Shown in pieces: positions 51,285-62,092 of a stretch of DNA of 64,000 nucleotides. Within the stretch, counting starts at the first letter, position 1, and the number at the start of each line of letters is the position of its first letter. This DNA is from Erwinia_E haradaeae_I. GTDB taxonomy: Bacteria; Pseudomonadota; Gammaproteobacteria; Enterobacterales; Enterobacteriaceae. The stretch covers positions 930,001 through 994,000 of the forward strand of contig NZ_LR217713.1 in NCBI RefSeq assembly GCF_900698925.1, in the 5' to 3' direction. Both the position numbers and the translations under genes were made by a program. The notes below the pieces were generated by a model that had not been told where the DNA came from, made no database searches, and saw only the letters and a list, made by a program, of their open reading frames with translations.

Positions 51285-52142
51285 ATCTGATAAATCTAAT
51301 CCTATTTAATATATTAAAAAATATATTTTAAAATTACTTTTATAATAAAACTATAATCTATCAACCTGACTATCTGTATTAATGATTTTTTAAAAAAAAG
51401 AAGATTTCCTTTTAATCTGAGCATCACGCTTGGTAACTATAAGCAATATTATTAATACTCTTTTATAAAAAATATATTAATATTAACCAAAATTGTTTCT
51501 AGTATAAGAACCTATTAATATATTTCTTAAGGTTTAATAAATACATGATCATGTAGCAATTTCTATAAAAATAAAACATAAATTTTTATATAATCAATAC
51601 AGTTATTACTGTATATAACCAATGCTAAATACTGTCGAAAATATTAAACTTCAAGCCAATTAAAATACATGGTTTTGAATGCGATTATTTTTATAATCTA
51701 TATTACATTATATATATGAAGATATTCTTCCACTTCTTAAAAATAAAAGCGATCATCATAATAACCTTCCCTACTCTTCAACTTAGTTAAATAAGACAGT
51801 CTGAAATTATGAAGATAAATAATAATCCTTCTTCTATAATTTAAATATCTTATACACAATTTTTACGCTCTACAATCTCATCAATTAATAATAAATATTA
51901 TCAATATATAATATAAGATTGGTTCATCCTAAACAAATCATAACCAACTAACATGGATTCCATGAAAAATTCATCTCAATAAAAATTCAAATCAAATATC
52001 TATACAATCATATGTTATTCTATACATATATCTTAAATAATATTATAAAATAATATAGGAAAATCACAACATAACAGTCACCATCATACCCTCTATTACA
52101 CATCATAATACCTTCACAACTCTAATCAAAAGAAATCCCTAT
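51285..52142. other. Convergent ispF/surA spacer
   Basis: About 0.86 kb, no gene seen. pdxA and rsmA, which follow surA in E. coli, have left nothing readable. Confidence 0.55.
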
Positions 52143-53432
52143 CTAATTATTCTCATCGCATATCTTAACATAAGCAAAATGGCGTTCATCTTCTATCCAA
52201 TCCAGTGTAGCTATAGGTAACTTACGTTCAAGCAATATCTGATAAGCCTCTTCTTTCTGTTCCATGTCAGTTATGTCTATCACTCGACTATCTAGGAGTT
52301 GCACAATATGCCATCCAGAATCAGAATGTATCGGTTGGCTAACCTCACCATTTTTTAATCCTACAAGAATATTACGAAATAGATCATCAAACTCCTCAAT
52401 ACCACGCCAACCAAGATCTCCTCCATTATATTCTGATTGAAAATCTTGATACAAATCTTGTTCAACCTGACTAAAGATCCTGCCATTACTAATTTCAGAA
52501 GACACTTGAAGTAATTTAGAGCGAAGTTGGGAATCAGATACTACTGGTGATGACCTAAGAAAAACATGTCTAACATGTACCTGATGAGATGAAATTTTTT
52601 TCTTTTTTCCATCTATGTCGTTAACTTTTAAAATATGCCAACCCATTCCAGATCGAATAGGACCAATAATATCACCTTTGTTTGCTTTCATTAAAAATGA
52701 AGAAAACAATGAAGGTAAATCCCTCAACTTCCTCCAGCCCATGTCTTCTTCTATAAGATTCTGCACACCAGACGAATAATCCGTGACTAATTTACTAAAA
52801 TTAGAACCCGTTCTTGCCTGATGAACTAACTGAACAGCCATATTCTCCCGATTTAACGCTTCTTTCTGTGTTAGATTTTCTGATAAAGGCAATAAAATAT
52901 GACTCAGTTTAAATACAAAATTAGAACTATTTTGTGCCTCTAAATAACTCACCAATGAATTAATTTCCTCAGGCATAATAGAGAAACGACGCCTTACTTC
53001 ATTAGTACGTAATTCTAATACCATAAGATTATGACGAATCATCTCACGATACGAAGCATAATTAATGCCTGAATCAGATAAAGACCTAATTAATTGACTT
53101 ACGCTCATTTTTTTTTGCTGTGCAATCTTAGAAATAGCCTTCTGCAACTGTGAGTCATTAACATACAAGCCAAGTTGTTTTGATTTTTGTAACAAAATGC
53201 TGTTAATAATCAGTTGTTCTAACACCTGATGATAAAGAACATTCTTGTTAGGTAAACTTTGACCAGTCTTTATTGCTTCGTTTTTGATAGATTGAATCAT
53301 TCTATCTGCATCACTTTTTAAAACTACACTATGATTAACAACTGCAGCAACTTGATCTACTACGTGAGGAGATGAGAATGCAGTACTGGATACAAGACCT
53401 GCACTAAGAACTAATACCTTCCAATAAGTCAT
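52143..53432 (-). CDS. surA: Periplasmic chaperone and peptidyl-prolyl isomerase SurA
   Basis: SurA escorts unfolded outer-membrane proteins across the periplasm to the BAM complex. It has 429 residues (E. coli 428). It has a signal peptide (about 1-20, ending TAFSS), an N-terminal chaperone domain (to about 170), two parvulin domains (about 170-275 and 285-385), each with a GGDLGW/MGW-type and GWHI block, and a C-terminal helix returning to the core. It lies 58 bases after lptD, its best-known client, and is probably in one transcript with it. The autotransporter in the window would also be a client. Confidence 0.98.
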   Translation of the reverse strand: MTYWKVLVLSAGLVSSTAFSSPHVVDQVAAVVNHSVVLKSDADRMIQSIKNEAIKTGQSLPNKNVLYHQVLEQLIINSILLQKSKQLGLYVNDSQLQKAISKIAQQKKMSVSQLIRSLSDSGINYASYREMIRHNLMVLELRTNEVRRRFSIMPEEINSLVSYLEAQNSSNFVFKLSHILLPLSENLTQKEALNRENMAVQLVHQARTGSNFSKLVTDYSSGVQNLIEEDMGWRKLRDLPSLFSSFLMKANKGDIIGPIRSGMGWHILKVNDIDGKKKKISSHQVHVRHVFLRSSPVVSDSQLRSKLLQVSSEISNGRIFSQVEQDLYQDFQSEYNGGDLGWRGIEEFDDLFRNILVGLKNGEVSQPIHSDSGWHIVQLLDSRVIDITDMEQKEEAYQILLERKLPIATLDWIEDERHFAYVKICDENN

Positions 53433-53490
53433 ATGGATTCCATTTTCTTTTCCAAACTACAGGATTGTGAATCTTCAATATATAAGAGGA

Positions 53491-55851
53491 TTAGATAGCA
53501 CTTTGATAAGGTAAAATACCTTGATGGAACATTTGAGTAGTATCTAACCGACAATTATTGCTACTTAGACCACGGAGCTCAATATTGAAAATAAGTTTAT
53601 TATCATATTTACTTGTACCTTGTACCCAATCTTTAATGTTGTGTGCATAACCCAATTTAACCGAATAGCAACAAGAGCTATATTGAATACCCACTAACTG
53701 ATCTACTATCAAATGAGTCTTTGTGTTGTAATAACAAGAACCCGCTATAGACCACTGATCAACAATCGACCAACTAGCAGTGATACCAACTTGAGATATA
53801 TCCTGTTTATATCGAGACTGATCTATATCGCTTTCTAATAAAACCTGAGTTATATAATTTTCACTAATATAGCGATAACTAATCTGTATCATATGATTAA
53901 CATTAGAGCGCCATTCCAGAATGCAATCCCCCTGGGAGATTCTATCTAAATAAGTATCATAATATACTCCACCAGACAGGACTAAATGGTCTTGCATTCT
54001 AACTTTACCACATGCAACTAACGATACCACACCTGAATGACGATCAGGCTCATGATTTACTCTACGAGATTCCGACACAAACGAGTAAATTTGCCCTATA
54101 GAAATATTAAAGCATTCATGCAAATGACCATCAAAAATTCGCATAGTTAAACCGGTTGTTAATTGATTAGCAGACTCAATTCGATCTAAACCACTATATT
54201 TACGTTCTTGAAATAAGCTATAATAATTACGGAGTAATAATGTAGAATCATAGCTATGTATTGATCTTTGATCATGATACGGAATGTAAAGATACTGAAT
54301 CCGGGGTTCAAGACTTTGTGTATAACCTGGTAACAATATCATATCATGATCAAAACGCATTTGCTCATCAATACTAAATTGCGGTATAATACGATTAACT
54401 GAATTTTTCAACTTATTAATATTTTTGTTCTCTAAATTATAATACTCTATATTATTTTGTAAATAATGAGTAGCTAGAACCTTGATTGTAGTATTTAATC
54501 TATTCCATTCAGTTATGTATGGCCAATATATCATTGGTTCAATATGTAAACGCATAGCCTCTGGCATATATGGATTACGATTAGTAAATCTGACAACTTG
54601 GGAATACAAATGACTATCAAATAACCTGAGATTGCGTGAATAATAATTAAAATCTATCTGAGGCTCAGCTGAATAAAAATCATGATAATGTTTTGTAGAT
54701 AAAATCTGAAAATATTTTCTAGATAACGTTATATCCCAATTACGTCCTACATAACTCCAGTCAAATTTCTGTGCAAGATAACCGTTGGTTATGGATCCAT
54801 ACTCAGAATCTAAATCTCGAAAATAATCAGAATCACTGACCTTGGTATACTCAGCCTGAAAACGCCAAGAATCAGTAAAAAAATTAGAATGATGCCAATG
54901 AAGTAACCATCTAGGAGAAGATGAACCGTGTTGATCATGTCCACATGTATATATGCGATCATGTTTTAAATAATCGAATTCTAATAAACCAGAACCAATC
55001 ATCAGATATCGAAATTCATTCTGCCACTGTATTCCACGTCGACTGATATAACGAGCCATAACAGTGGCATCTGCTTGAGGCGTTATATTCCAATAATACG
55101 GAAATAAAAATTGTAAACCCCCAAATTTATTATAAGATCCTCTTGGTACCAAAAAACCAGAACGAGCCTTATTTCCTTTTGGAATCTGTAAATAAGGACT
55201 GTAGAAAATAGGAATAGAACCTATCTTAAATCGTGCATTCCAAATCTCAGATAATTCCGAATCACGATCATGAATAATCTTAGAACCCTCTACAATCCAT
55301 CCTCTCTTTCCAAGAGGACAAGAAGTAAACGTACCATGCTTCAAAATAGTATAACGGTTATTCTTTCTTAATTCTATTTTTCGAGCAAATCCTCTTTCTT
55401 GTCGTCCAACAACTGTATAAGTACCATCCCACATATTAACATCTTTAGTATGTAGATTTATCCAAGCCTGAGGTCCTGATAAAGCTATATGATCATCATC
55501 ATACTGAACATCGCCTAATAAGTCGATAGTATCAATAAAGGTCGTAGTACCTCTGAACAATTTTCGACTTAAGTAAACATAATCAGATTTTAAATGTCGA
55601 TTTCCATGATAAACATCAACATGACCATTGAAAATAGCGTTATTTGAATAAATAACAGTGGCCATATCTGAAGTAATGGTTACGGACAACTGATTCAAGC
55701 ATTGTTCTTGTATAAATCGATCTTCATTACTAGATGATGTACTAATACATTGTAATGTAGATTCACTAGCTAAAGCTGTATAACTAAATAGAATAACATT
55801 AACAAGAACAACCACCAAAGTAGATAATCTGATTATTATATAAAATATCAA
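53491..55851 (-). CDS. lptD: LPS-assembly protein LptD
   Basis: LptD is the outer-membrane barrel that, plugged by LptE, inserts lipopolysaccharide into the outer leaflet. It has 786 residues (E. coli 784): signal peptide to about residue 28, periplasmic beta-jellyroll (about 50-200), then the 26-strand barrel. The four cysteines of the two essential disulfides are present: C35, C178 (FTSCPLGKRGW) and adjacent C727-C728. There is one extra cysteine at 51. The start is TTG 55851 with AAGGAT at 55857-55862, five bases upstream; no ATG fits. First gene of lptD-surA. Confidence 0.98.
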   Translation of the reverse strand: MIFYIIIRLSTLVVVLVNVILFSYTALASESTLQCISTSSSNEDRFIQEQCLNQLSVTITSDMATVIYSNNAIFNGHVDVYHGNRHLKSDYVYLSRKLFRGTTTFIDTIDLLGDVQYDDDHIALSGPQAWINLHTKDVNMWDGTYTVVGRQERGFARKIELRKNNRYTILKHGTFTSCPLGKRGWIVEGSKIIHDRDSELSEIWNARFKIGSIPIFYSPYLQIPKGNKARSGFLVPRGSYNKFGGLQFLFPYYWNITPQADATVMARYISRRGIQWQNEFRYLMIGSGLLEFDYLKHDRIYTCGHDQHGSSSPRWLLHWHHSNFFTDSWRFQAEYTKVSDSDYFRDLDSEYGSITNGYLAQKFDWSYVGRNWDITLSRKYFQILSTKHYHDFYSAEPQIDFNYYSRNLRLFDSHLYSQVVRFTNRNPYMPEAMRLHIEPMIYWPYITEWNRLNTTIKVLATHYLQNNIEYYNLENKNINKLKNSVNRIIPQFSIDEQMRFDHDMILLPGYTQSLEPRIQYLYIPYHDQRSIHSYDSTLLLRNYYSLFQERKYSGLDRIESANQLTTGLTMRIFDGHLHECFNISIGQIYSFVSESRRVNHEPDRHSGVVSLVACGKVRMQDHLVLSGGVYYDTYLDRISQGDCILEWRSNVNHMIQISYRYISENYITQVLLESDIDQSRYKQDISQVGITASWSIVDQWSIAGSCYYNTKTHLIVDQLVGIQYSSCCYSVKLGYAHNIKDWVQGTSKYDNKLIFNIELRGLSSNNCRLDTTQMFHQGILPYQSAI

Positions 55852-57404
55852 GAATTATCCTTATAATAATTGTTATCTGAAACCATCGGTAAGATCCATT
55901 AGAATGAACTATGTATACAAAATAAGAGACAGTTGTCTCTGTAAATAAAATAAAATTTATGTTTTCCACGCTCCTTGCATTATTTCTCCAAATGATAATA
56001 CTTCTATCGTACTAGTCGTTTCTTTGTTATCTAGAGAGATAATAAATACAAGGATTTGCAACCAAAATCTTATGACTAATCAGGATTTAATCATTTGATT
56101 TATCTCAGTGATATATTATGAACCACAATACACAACTAAATTTTTCAAATAGATTATCAAGAGATGATATAGAATGAAAACTTCTATATCACATACATGT
56201 CACACCTCCATGCGCGAAACCAATGGTTCCATTTTCTTGTTCCATACATTTCTACTAAAAATAATCGGTTTTTTATGACTTTGTTATTATTTTTTTTAAC
56301 TAAATAGGTTAAATTCAATATTATAAAAATCCATATTTTCTCTCACTATGCTGTAATTAAACATATACTTGTCGCTCTCCTTGCATCAAGAAACTCTTCT
56401 ATTAATATAGATTATTTTATTGTTAAATATGCATTGTTTCATGCATTCCTTTGAACCCAAAATCTTGATACTCCATATAGCTATGGTGCGAATTACCTAG
56501 TACTACACTACACGATTCTCAAATAACTTACCTTGTGATAAGACAAAAATTACTAACATAAATATAATAAAAGTTATGTACTTACTTTAATATCTATACA
56601 CTTATGTAAATACGAAACATACATTATTAGATAACATTATTATTATATACATCAATTTAATGATCTAAATACTACATTTTCATTTTTAGTTCATTAAAAC
56701 ATATAATTTTTTTATTAAAAAATTAAATTGTATATGTATCTATATTGGTTTATCTAAATAAATTTTAAAAAAATACCTTTTATTCTACTCCTCCACCAAC
56801 TGTAGTAACAAAAAATATTATATAGTAACATTCCTTCTATTTGCGCACTACAAATCAACTTATCGGAATAAAAAGCAATATCATTCTGTTCTAAAAATTT
56901 AAAAAATCAAACTTTTTTAAGTAAGCATATTAATTTAAGTACACTACCACTGACAATGCAAGATAAATTAACATACTTGTTAAAATTATAACATCATCAT
57001 TAATCTACACAATTTTCTTAATAAAATCTTAAATTAGTTAAAAATATATAGCTAACCCCATTCTTTGAGAAACAATCAAGCATATTAAAGAAGAAAATTT
57101 TCCTACATCCTACCCACTGTAATATAAAATTAATAATTCATATATAAAGAATGACTTGCTCACAAGAGGAATAAATGCAAAATATACAATAGGTAAAGAA
57201 ATATATTTGAATTTTGTATGCTATCACATAAGATCTGTGAAAACATTCATGGGTTAGACATGGTCATGATAAAATTTTTCAAATGGCTTATAATATTAGA
57301 AATACAACGCTAAATTAATGTCTTGCATAATCGCTTCCCCTTTAGGAGAATATATATTCATCTTGCTATAAAACGTTAAAAGTCAATAACCTAATGAGGA
57401 GTTT
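55852..57404. other. 1.55-kb divergent lptD/djlA spacer
   Basis: E. coli lptD and djlA are also divergent neighbours with a short gap. Here the gap has grown to 1.5 kb. I see no gene. GAGGAG precedes the djlA ATG. Confidence 0.55.
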
Positions 57405-58232
57405 ATGTTCTACTGGGGGAAAATATTAGGATTATTTTGGGGATTACTATCTGGTTCAAGCCTCTGGAGTATACTCATAGGCATTCTAATAGGGCATTTA
57501 TTTGATAAAAGTCGTTGCCCTGATAATCAGCATGACGCTTTTGAGCAACAAAATCGACAATCTCTATTCTTTCGTACAACTTTTCAAGTTTTAGGACATC
57601 TAACAAAATCCAAAGGAAGAGTAACCGATAAAGATATTGAAACTGCCTCCAAACTAATGGACCGAATGAAACTCTATGGAAATAGCCGACACGAAGCGCA
57701 ATGCGCTTTCCGTGAAGGAAAAAAGATAGATTACCCTATTCGCGAAAAATTACGTGAACTACGAATTGCCTCTTCAGGTCGCTTTGATTTACTGAGAATG
57801 TTTCTTGAAATCCAGATTCAAGCAGCGTTTGCTGATGGAATCTTACATCCCAATGAGCGTCAAATATTATATATTATTGCTGAAGAACTAGGTATATCTT
57901 GCCAACAGTTTGATCAATTCATACAAATGATGGAAAGCGGGCAACAGTTTAACAACACATATTATCATGACCATCATTCACATAATCAAGATACCTATCG
58001 TTCAAAAAAACAAACACCAACACTCGAAGATGCCTGCGCTATGCTTGGCGTTTCACAAAACGACGATTTTACGACGATAAAACGAGCTTACCGCAAAAGA
58101 ATGAGCGAGAATCATCCAGATAAATTAGTAGCTAAAGGCCTTCCCCCAGAAATGATGGAAATGGCAAAACAAAAAACACAGGCTATTCAAGAAGCATATA
58201 ACCTCATTAAGCTTGAAAAAGGTTTTAAATAA
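57405..58232 (+). CDS. djlA: Membrane-anchored DnaJ-like co-chaperone DjlA
   Basis: DjlA stimulates DnaK at the inner membrane and is linked to envelope stress signalling in E. coli. It has 275 residues (E. coli 271). Order: one N-terminal membrane helix (about 6-32) with the glycine pattern that favours dimers, a TerB-like helical domain (about 50-185), a polar histidine-rich linker, and a C-terminal J domain (about 207-275) with HPD at 237-239. ATG with GAGGAG seven bases upstream. Confidence 0.97.
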   Translation: MFYWGKILGLFWGLLSGSSLWSILIGILIGHLFDKSRCPDNQHDAFEQQNRQSLFFRTTFQVLGHLTKSKGRVTDKDIETASKLMDRMKLYGNSRHEAQCAFREGKKIDYPIREKLRELRIASSGRFDLLRMFLEIQIQAAFADGILHPNERQILYIIAEELGISCQQFDQFIQMMESGQQFNNTYYHDHHSHNQDTYRSKKQTPTLEDACAMLGVSQNDDFTTIKRAYRKRMSENHPDKLVAKGLPPEMMEMAKQKTQAIQEAYNLIKLEKGFK

Positions 58233-59600
58233 TTAACCGTCTTCTATAATTATGTGACTAACATTTAATTTTATAAACTAACGAACCGGTCTGATACATA
58301 CTTTTCATAATATTCACTATTGTGTTAAGAATATTAATATATAATCTAGAATCCCTAGATAATCAAACCATCTTGATCCTTATCCAAAACAAACGAAAAA
58401 CATTCTTGGACAAAATTCATCACTAATCTATACACAGGTCTCTAAAGACCGCCTATAATTTTGAATTACATAAGTAGTGATAAAAAGACTTGTAATTTAA
58501 CTCTGAATATTTCTATATGTTAGAGAAATGCAAGCATCAGGCTTTTAATGTTAAAAACTATGCTAGTTAATGTAGATAACACAATATAAATACGTAGCAG
58601 GTCTTTGATGAAATATTTTGATTATACAAAGTTAAAAAACTATTATCTTTCTAATAAGCTTCATAAGACTTATCCATTATTGTATAACCCACTAAAAGAT
58701 TTAATACTCTTTCAAAAAATTACATGCGACATGGTAAAAATGCGATAAAAATTCGCACCCTGCTTACTAACTATAAATTCAGATAACAATATAATTCATT
58801 AAGACTCATAATATTAACAATCAAAAACTAACGATTGTAGTAAAAAATTCAATAAAAGATTTAATATCACTGTTAAATATTAAAACAAATATAATAACGG
58901 TTATCGTTATCATACTTTTATCCATCCATGTATCTACCAATCTACCCCTATGTCTTGTAACTTACCTAGTCTATAGAGGTAGAATATTCTATTGATCAGA
59001 AATAGATTACTAAATCTTAGTTTAAACTTACCTCTTTTTTAATGATTATTTTTATAATCTCAGAAATCAGATGATTAACAATCATATTAATAAAAGAATA
59101 ATACTTAAACAGTTTCTTAATATAATATGTAAATACCTCATAACAACTGAACTGGTTAATATGTTGACAAACATAAAACAATCTATAAGCACCTATATAT
59201 AATGACTGCATAATTTATTGTAAAAATACTATTTATTTTAAATAAATAAGCAATGCTACTTTCGATAGCAATAATAATACATAGCTCAATTCTAATTTTT
59301 CCTTGATACCTAATCTCGATCTATTATCCCTAACATACTTTGTCTGAAAAAAAAGTTCTGTGATCGAAAATATAATAGGATACCCTTTATATAATAATTA
59401 TTTTCCTGAATCAATATACATACAATCTGATCTTAATAGCTCTTGTGCAGAGCTTCTACTATAACATATCGTATAAATATTATAGAATAATCTATTCATA
59501 TAATATATCAAAATGGGATTATTTTTCTCTAATCAAACTGAATCTATCGGATAAGTGTGTATGTATAATCACCGGAAAACTAATTTTTTTTTCTAACAAA
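58233..59600. other. 1.4-kb spacer after djlA
   Basis: No gene supported. Two short frames (59017-59211 and 59445-59669) have no recognisable product and I treat them as chance. rluA, a usual djlA neighbour, is not readable. Confidence 0.55.
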
Positions 59601-60347
59601 TTAAACTGGATTACCAATATCAATAAAAGTAACATGAAGAGAGTGTTTTTCAGACAACCATTGGCCTAATGCCTTTACCCCACCCCTTTCGGTGGCATGA
59701 TGTCCTGCAGAAAAAAAGTGTAAACCCTGCTCTCGTGCACTATGCACAGTCTTCTCAGAAACCTCACCACTAATAAACGCATCAACCCCAAAAGAAGAAG
59801 CTGAATCAATAAAACCCTGCCCAGCACCGCTGCATAACGCTACATATCTAATCAAAACAGGTGCTTTATCACTAGAACAATGTAATGGTTCGCGCCCTAG
59901 TGTCAAAGAAATACGTTGCTTTAATCCCTCTGCGCTTAAAGGAGTATTCAGTTCGCCCCAAGGTAATAATGATTGAATTTCACCATTAATTTTAATTCCT
60001 AAAGAACTGGCTAACTGCGCATTATTACCTAAAATTGGATGCGCATCCAAAGGATGGTGCCATGCAAAAAGATTCAAATCATGTTCCAAAATTATTTTAA
60101 TTCGTCTGCGTTGCATACCCCTAAGCCCAGGGCATTCGTTTTTCCAAAAATAACCATGATGTACTAAAACTGCATCTGCTTTTAAACGAACCGCTTCATC
60201 AAGCAATGCATAACAAGCTGTTACACCACTAACAATTTTTTTAATCTCACTTCGACCTTCGATTTGCAAACCATTGAATGTAAAATCACTAAAAGATGTA
60301 CTATTTAAAAGTTGATTGACAATCTTTTCTAGATCAGTGTTACGCAC
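59601..60347 (-). CDS. Nif3-like dinuclear metal-binding protein (YbgI family)
   Basis: Homologue of E. coli YbgI, a toroidal hexamer with a two-metal site; proposed to act in GTP cyclohydrolase I type 2-like or nucleic acid chemistry, but the function is unsettled. It has 248 residues (E. coli 247). Metal-site blocks are VHHGYFWK (H63, H64), AWHHPLDAHP and GHHATERGG near the C-terminus. The start is GTG 60347, read RNTDLEKIV after it, with AGGA upstream; no ATG fits. It precedes nothing in its own transcript, since pykF reads toward it from 329 bases away. Confidence 0.95.
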   Translation of the reverse strand: MRNTDLEKIVNQLLNSTSFSDFTFNGLQIEGRSEIKKIVSGVTACYALLDEAVRLKADAVLVHHGYFWKNECPGLRGMQRRRIKIILEHDLNLFAWHHPLDAHPILGNNAQLASSLGIKINGEIQSLLPWGELNTPLSAEGLKQRISLTLGREPLHCSSDKAPVLIRYVALCSGAGQGFIDSASSFGVDAFISGEVSEKTVHSAREQGLHFFSAGHHATERGGVKALGQWLSEKHSLHVTFIDIGNPV

Positions 60348-60676
60348 AATTATGCATCCTGTGATTGAATTGTCTCAAAAACTAAATTAGATCTTATATT
60401 TAAGATTTATTATCAGTATAAAATTTAAATGAAATAAAAGATTATTGTCTAGATTGGCTCTTAATATAAAGTTTATTATTTCAGACTAACAATCGATTCT
60501 TCATCGTACTAAATAAAATACATAAAATTATAAATTTTATGCCGTTATCACTTAATAATCTGATTTTTACACAACTGCAAAAAAGATCTAGAAAAAATAA
60601 AAATAAAAAATTATATGTTATAGATAAAATTTATTGATTCGTATTGCTTATACGGGTCTTCATAATTTGTTCAATC
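60348..60676. other. pykF-nif3-like spacer
   Basis: About 330 bases, AT-rich. No clear terminator for pykF and no promoter I can defend. Confidence 0.5.
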
Positions 60677-62092
60677 TCATGATAAAATATGAACTGACGA
60701 GGTGTTCGTGGTTCCACTTTCTACCAATGCTCCAGATACCATAACTAAAGAATCACCTTTACGGGCGTATCCACTTGCTTCTGCAGCTGCTTTACCAAGG
60801 CGATAAAAATCATCTGTAGAAGAAATTCGTTCAACTAACAATGTCATTACACCTTTACTTAATAACAACTGTCTTGCTATTTGTTTATTTGTTGTTAAAG
60901 CCAAGATCGTAGCAGTAGGAAAATACTTCCGTATCGCTTTAGCTGATTTACCACCTTTAGTTGCAACAACAATAAGTGGTGATGATAACTTCTCAGCCAT
61001 TTCGACTGCACTACGACATACTGCTTCGGTAATACGTAATTTTCGATTATTACTTTTTAAATTAATACGACTTTGCATCACGCGATCAGTTCGTTCACAA
61101 ATCGTAGACATAATCCTAACAGATTCTAATGGGTATTGACCTTTAGCGCTTTCACCAGATAACATTACCGCATCCGTACCATCTAAAATAGCGTTAGCTA
61201 CATCACCCGCTTCCGCCCGAGTGGGTCGAGGGTTTTTAATCATTGAATCCAACATTTGCGTTGCGGTAATGATCACTTTTTGTGCTTCATTACATTTTTT
61301 AATCATCATTTTCTGAGCAAAAATAACCTCTTCTACTGGAATTTCAACGCCCAAATCACCTCTCGCAACCATAATACCGTCTGACATATGGAGAATTTCA
61401 TCAAAATTATACAAACCTTCCTGATTTTCAATTTTAGATATAATCTGAATCTTTTCACCACCATGTACGTTAAGATATTCACGAATCTCCATTACATCAT
61501 CAGGTTTTCGAATAAAAGACGCAGCAATAAAATCCACACCCTGCTCGCATCCGAAAACTAAATCACGCTTATCCTTTTCTGAAAGAACAGGTAAATTCAC
61601 TGAGATACCAGGTAAATTAATTCCTTTATTCTCACCTAAAATACCACTATTCAGAACTTCACAAATAACAGCGCCGCTTGTAATTTCTATTACTTTCATA
61701 CCGATCAATCCATCATCCACTAAAATAGTGTTTCCAATGTTTAAATCTGAGGTTAAACCTGGATAACTGACCGCTACAACCTTGTTATTGCCATTAATAT
61801 TTTGATTAGTAGTAAAGGTAAACCTCTGCCCTGATTGTAGGAGAACACCCTGGGAGCTTTCCAAGTTCATAGTACGAATCTCTGGCCCCTTAGTATCAAG
61901 AAGAATAGCTGCCTGATAAGTACTATTTCTAATTACATTACGCAAATTAGTAATGCGTTGCGCATGCTCTCGATAACTGCCATGAGAAAAGTTTAGGCGC
62001 ATAACATTCATGCCTGCATCTAGAAGTTGAGTTAAAATCTCCTGAGATTCAGTTGAGGGACCAATAGTGCAAACAATCTTAGTTTTTTTCAT
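60677..62092 (-). CDS. pykF: Pyruvate kinase I PykF
   Basis: Pyruvate kinase transfers phosphate from phosphoenolpyruvate to ADP in the last step of glycolysis. The 471 residues (E. coli PykF 470) start MKKTKIVCTIGPSTES and carry NFSHG, LDTKGPEIR, the signature around ISKIENQEG with the catalytic lysine, MVARGDLGVEIP, and the C-terminal effector domain ending SSVHIL. Similarity and length fit the fructose-1,6-bisphosphate-activated PykF and not PykA. The start is ATG 62092. It is the only glycolytic gene in the window. Confidence 0.98.
   Translation of the reverse strand: MKKTKIVCTIGPSTESQEILTQLLDAGMNVMRLNFSHGSYREHAQRITNLRNVIRNSTYQAAILLDTKGPEIRTMNLESSQGVLLQSGQRFTFTTNQNINGNNKVVAVSYPGLTSDLNIGNTILVDDGLIGMKVIEITSGAVICEVLNSGILGENKGINLPGISVNLPVLSEKDKRDLVFGCEQGVDFIAASFIRKPDDVMEIREYLNVHGGEKIQIISKIENQEGLYNFDEILHMSDGIMVARGDLGVEIPVEEVIFAQKMMIKKCNEAQKVIITATQMLDSMIKNPRPTRAEAGDVANAILDGTDAVMLSGESAKGQYPLESVRIMSTICERTDRVMQSRINLKSNNRKLRITEAVCRSAVEMAEKLSSPLIVVATKGGKSAKAIRKYFPTATILALTTNKQIARQLLLSKGVMTLLVERISSTDDFYRLGKAAAEASGYARKGDSLVMVSGALVESGTTNTSSVHILS

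Noticed and set aside
59017..59669. Two short frames (64 and 74 codons) on opposite strands
   Set aside because: No motif; the second runs into the intact nif3-like gene on the other strand.
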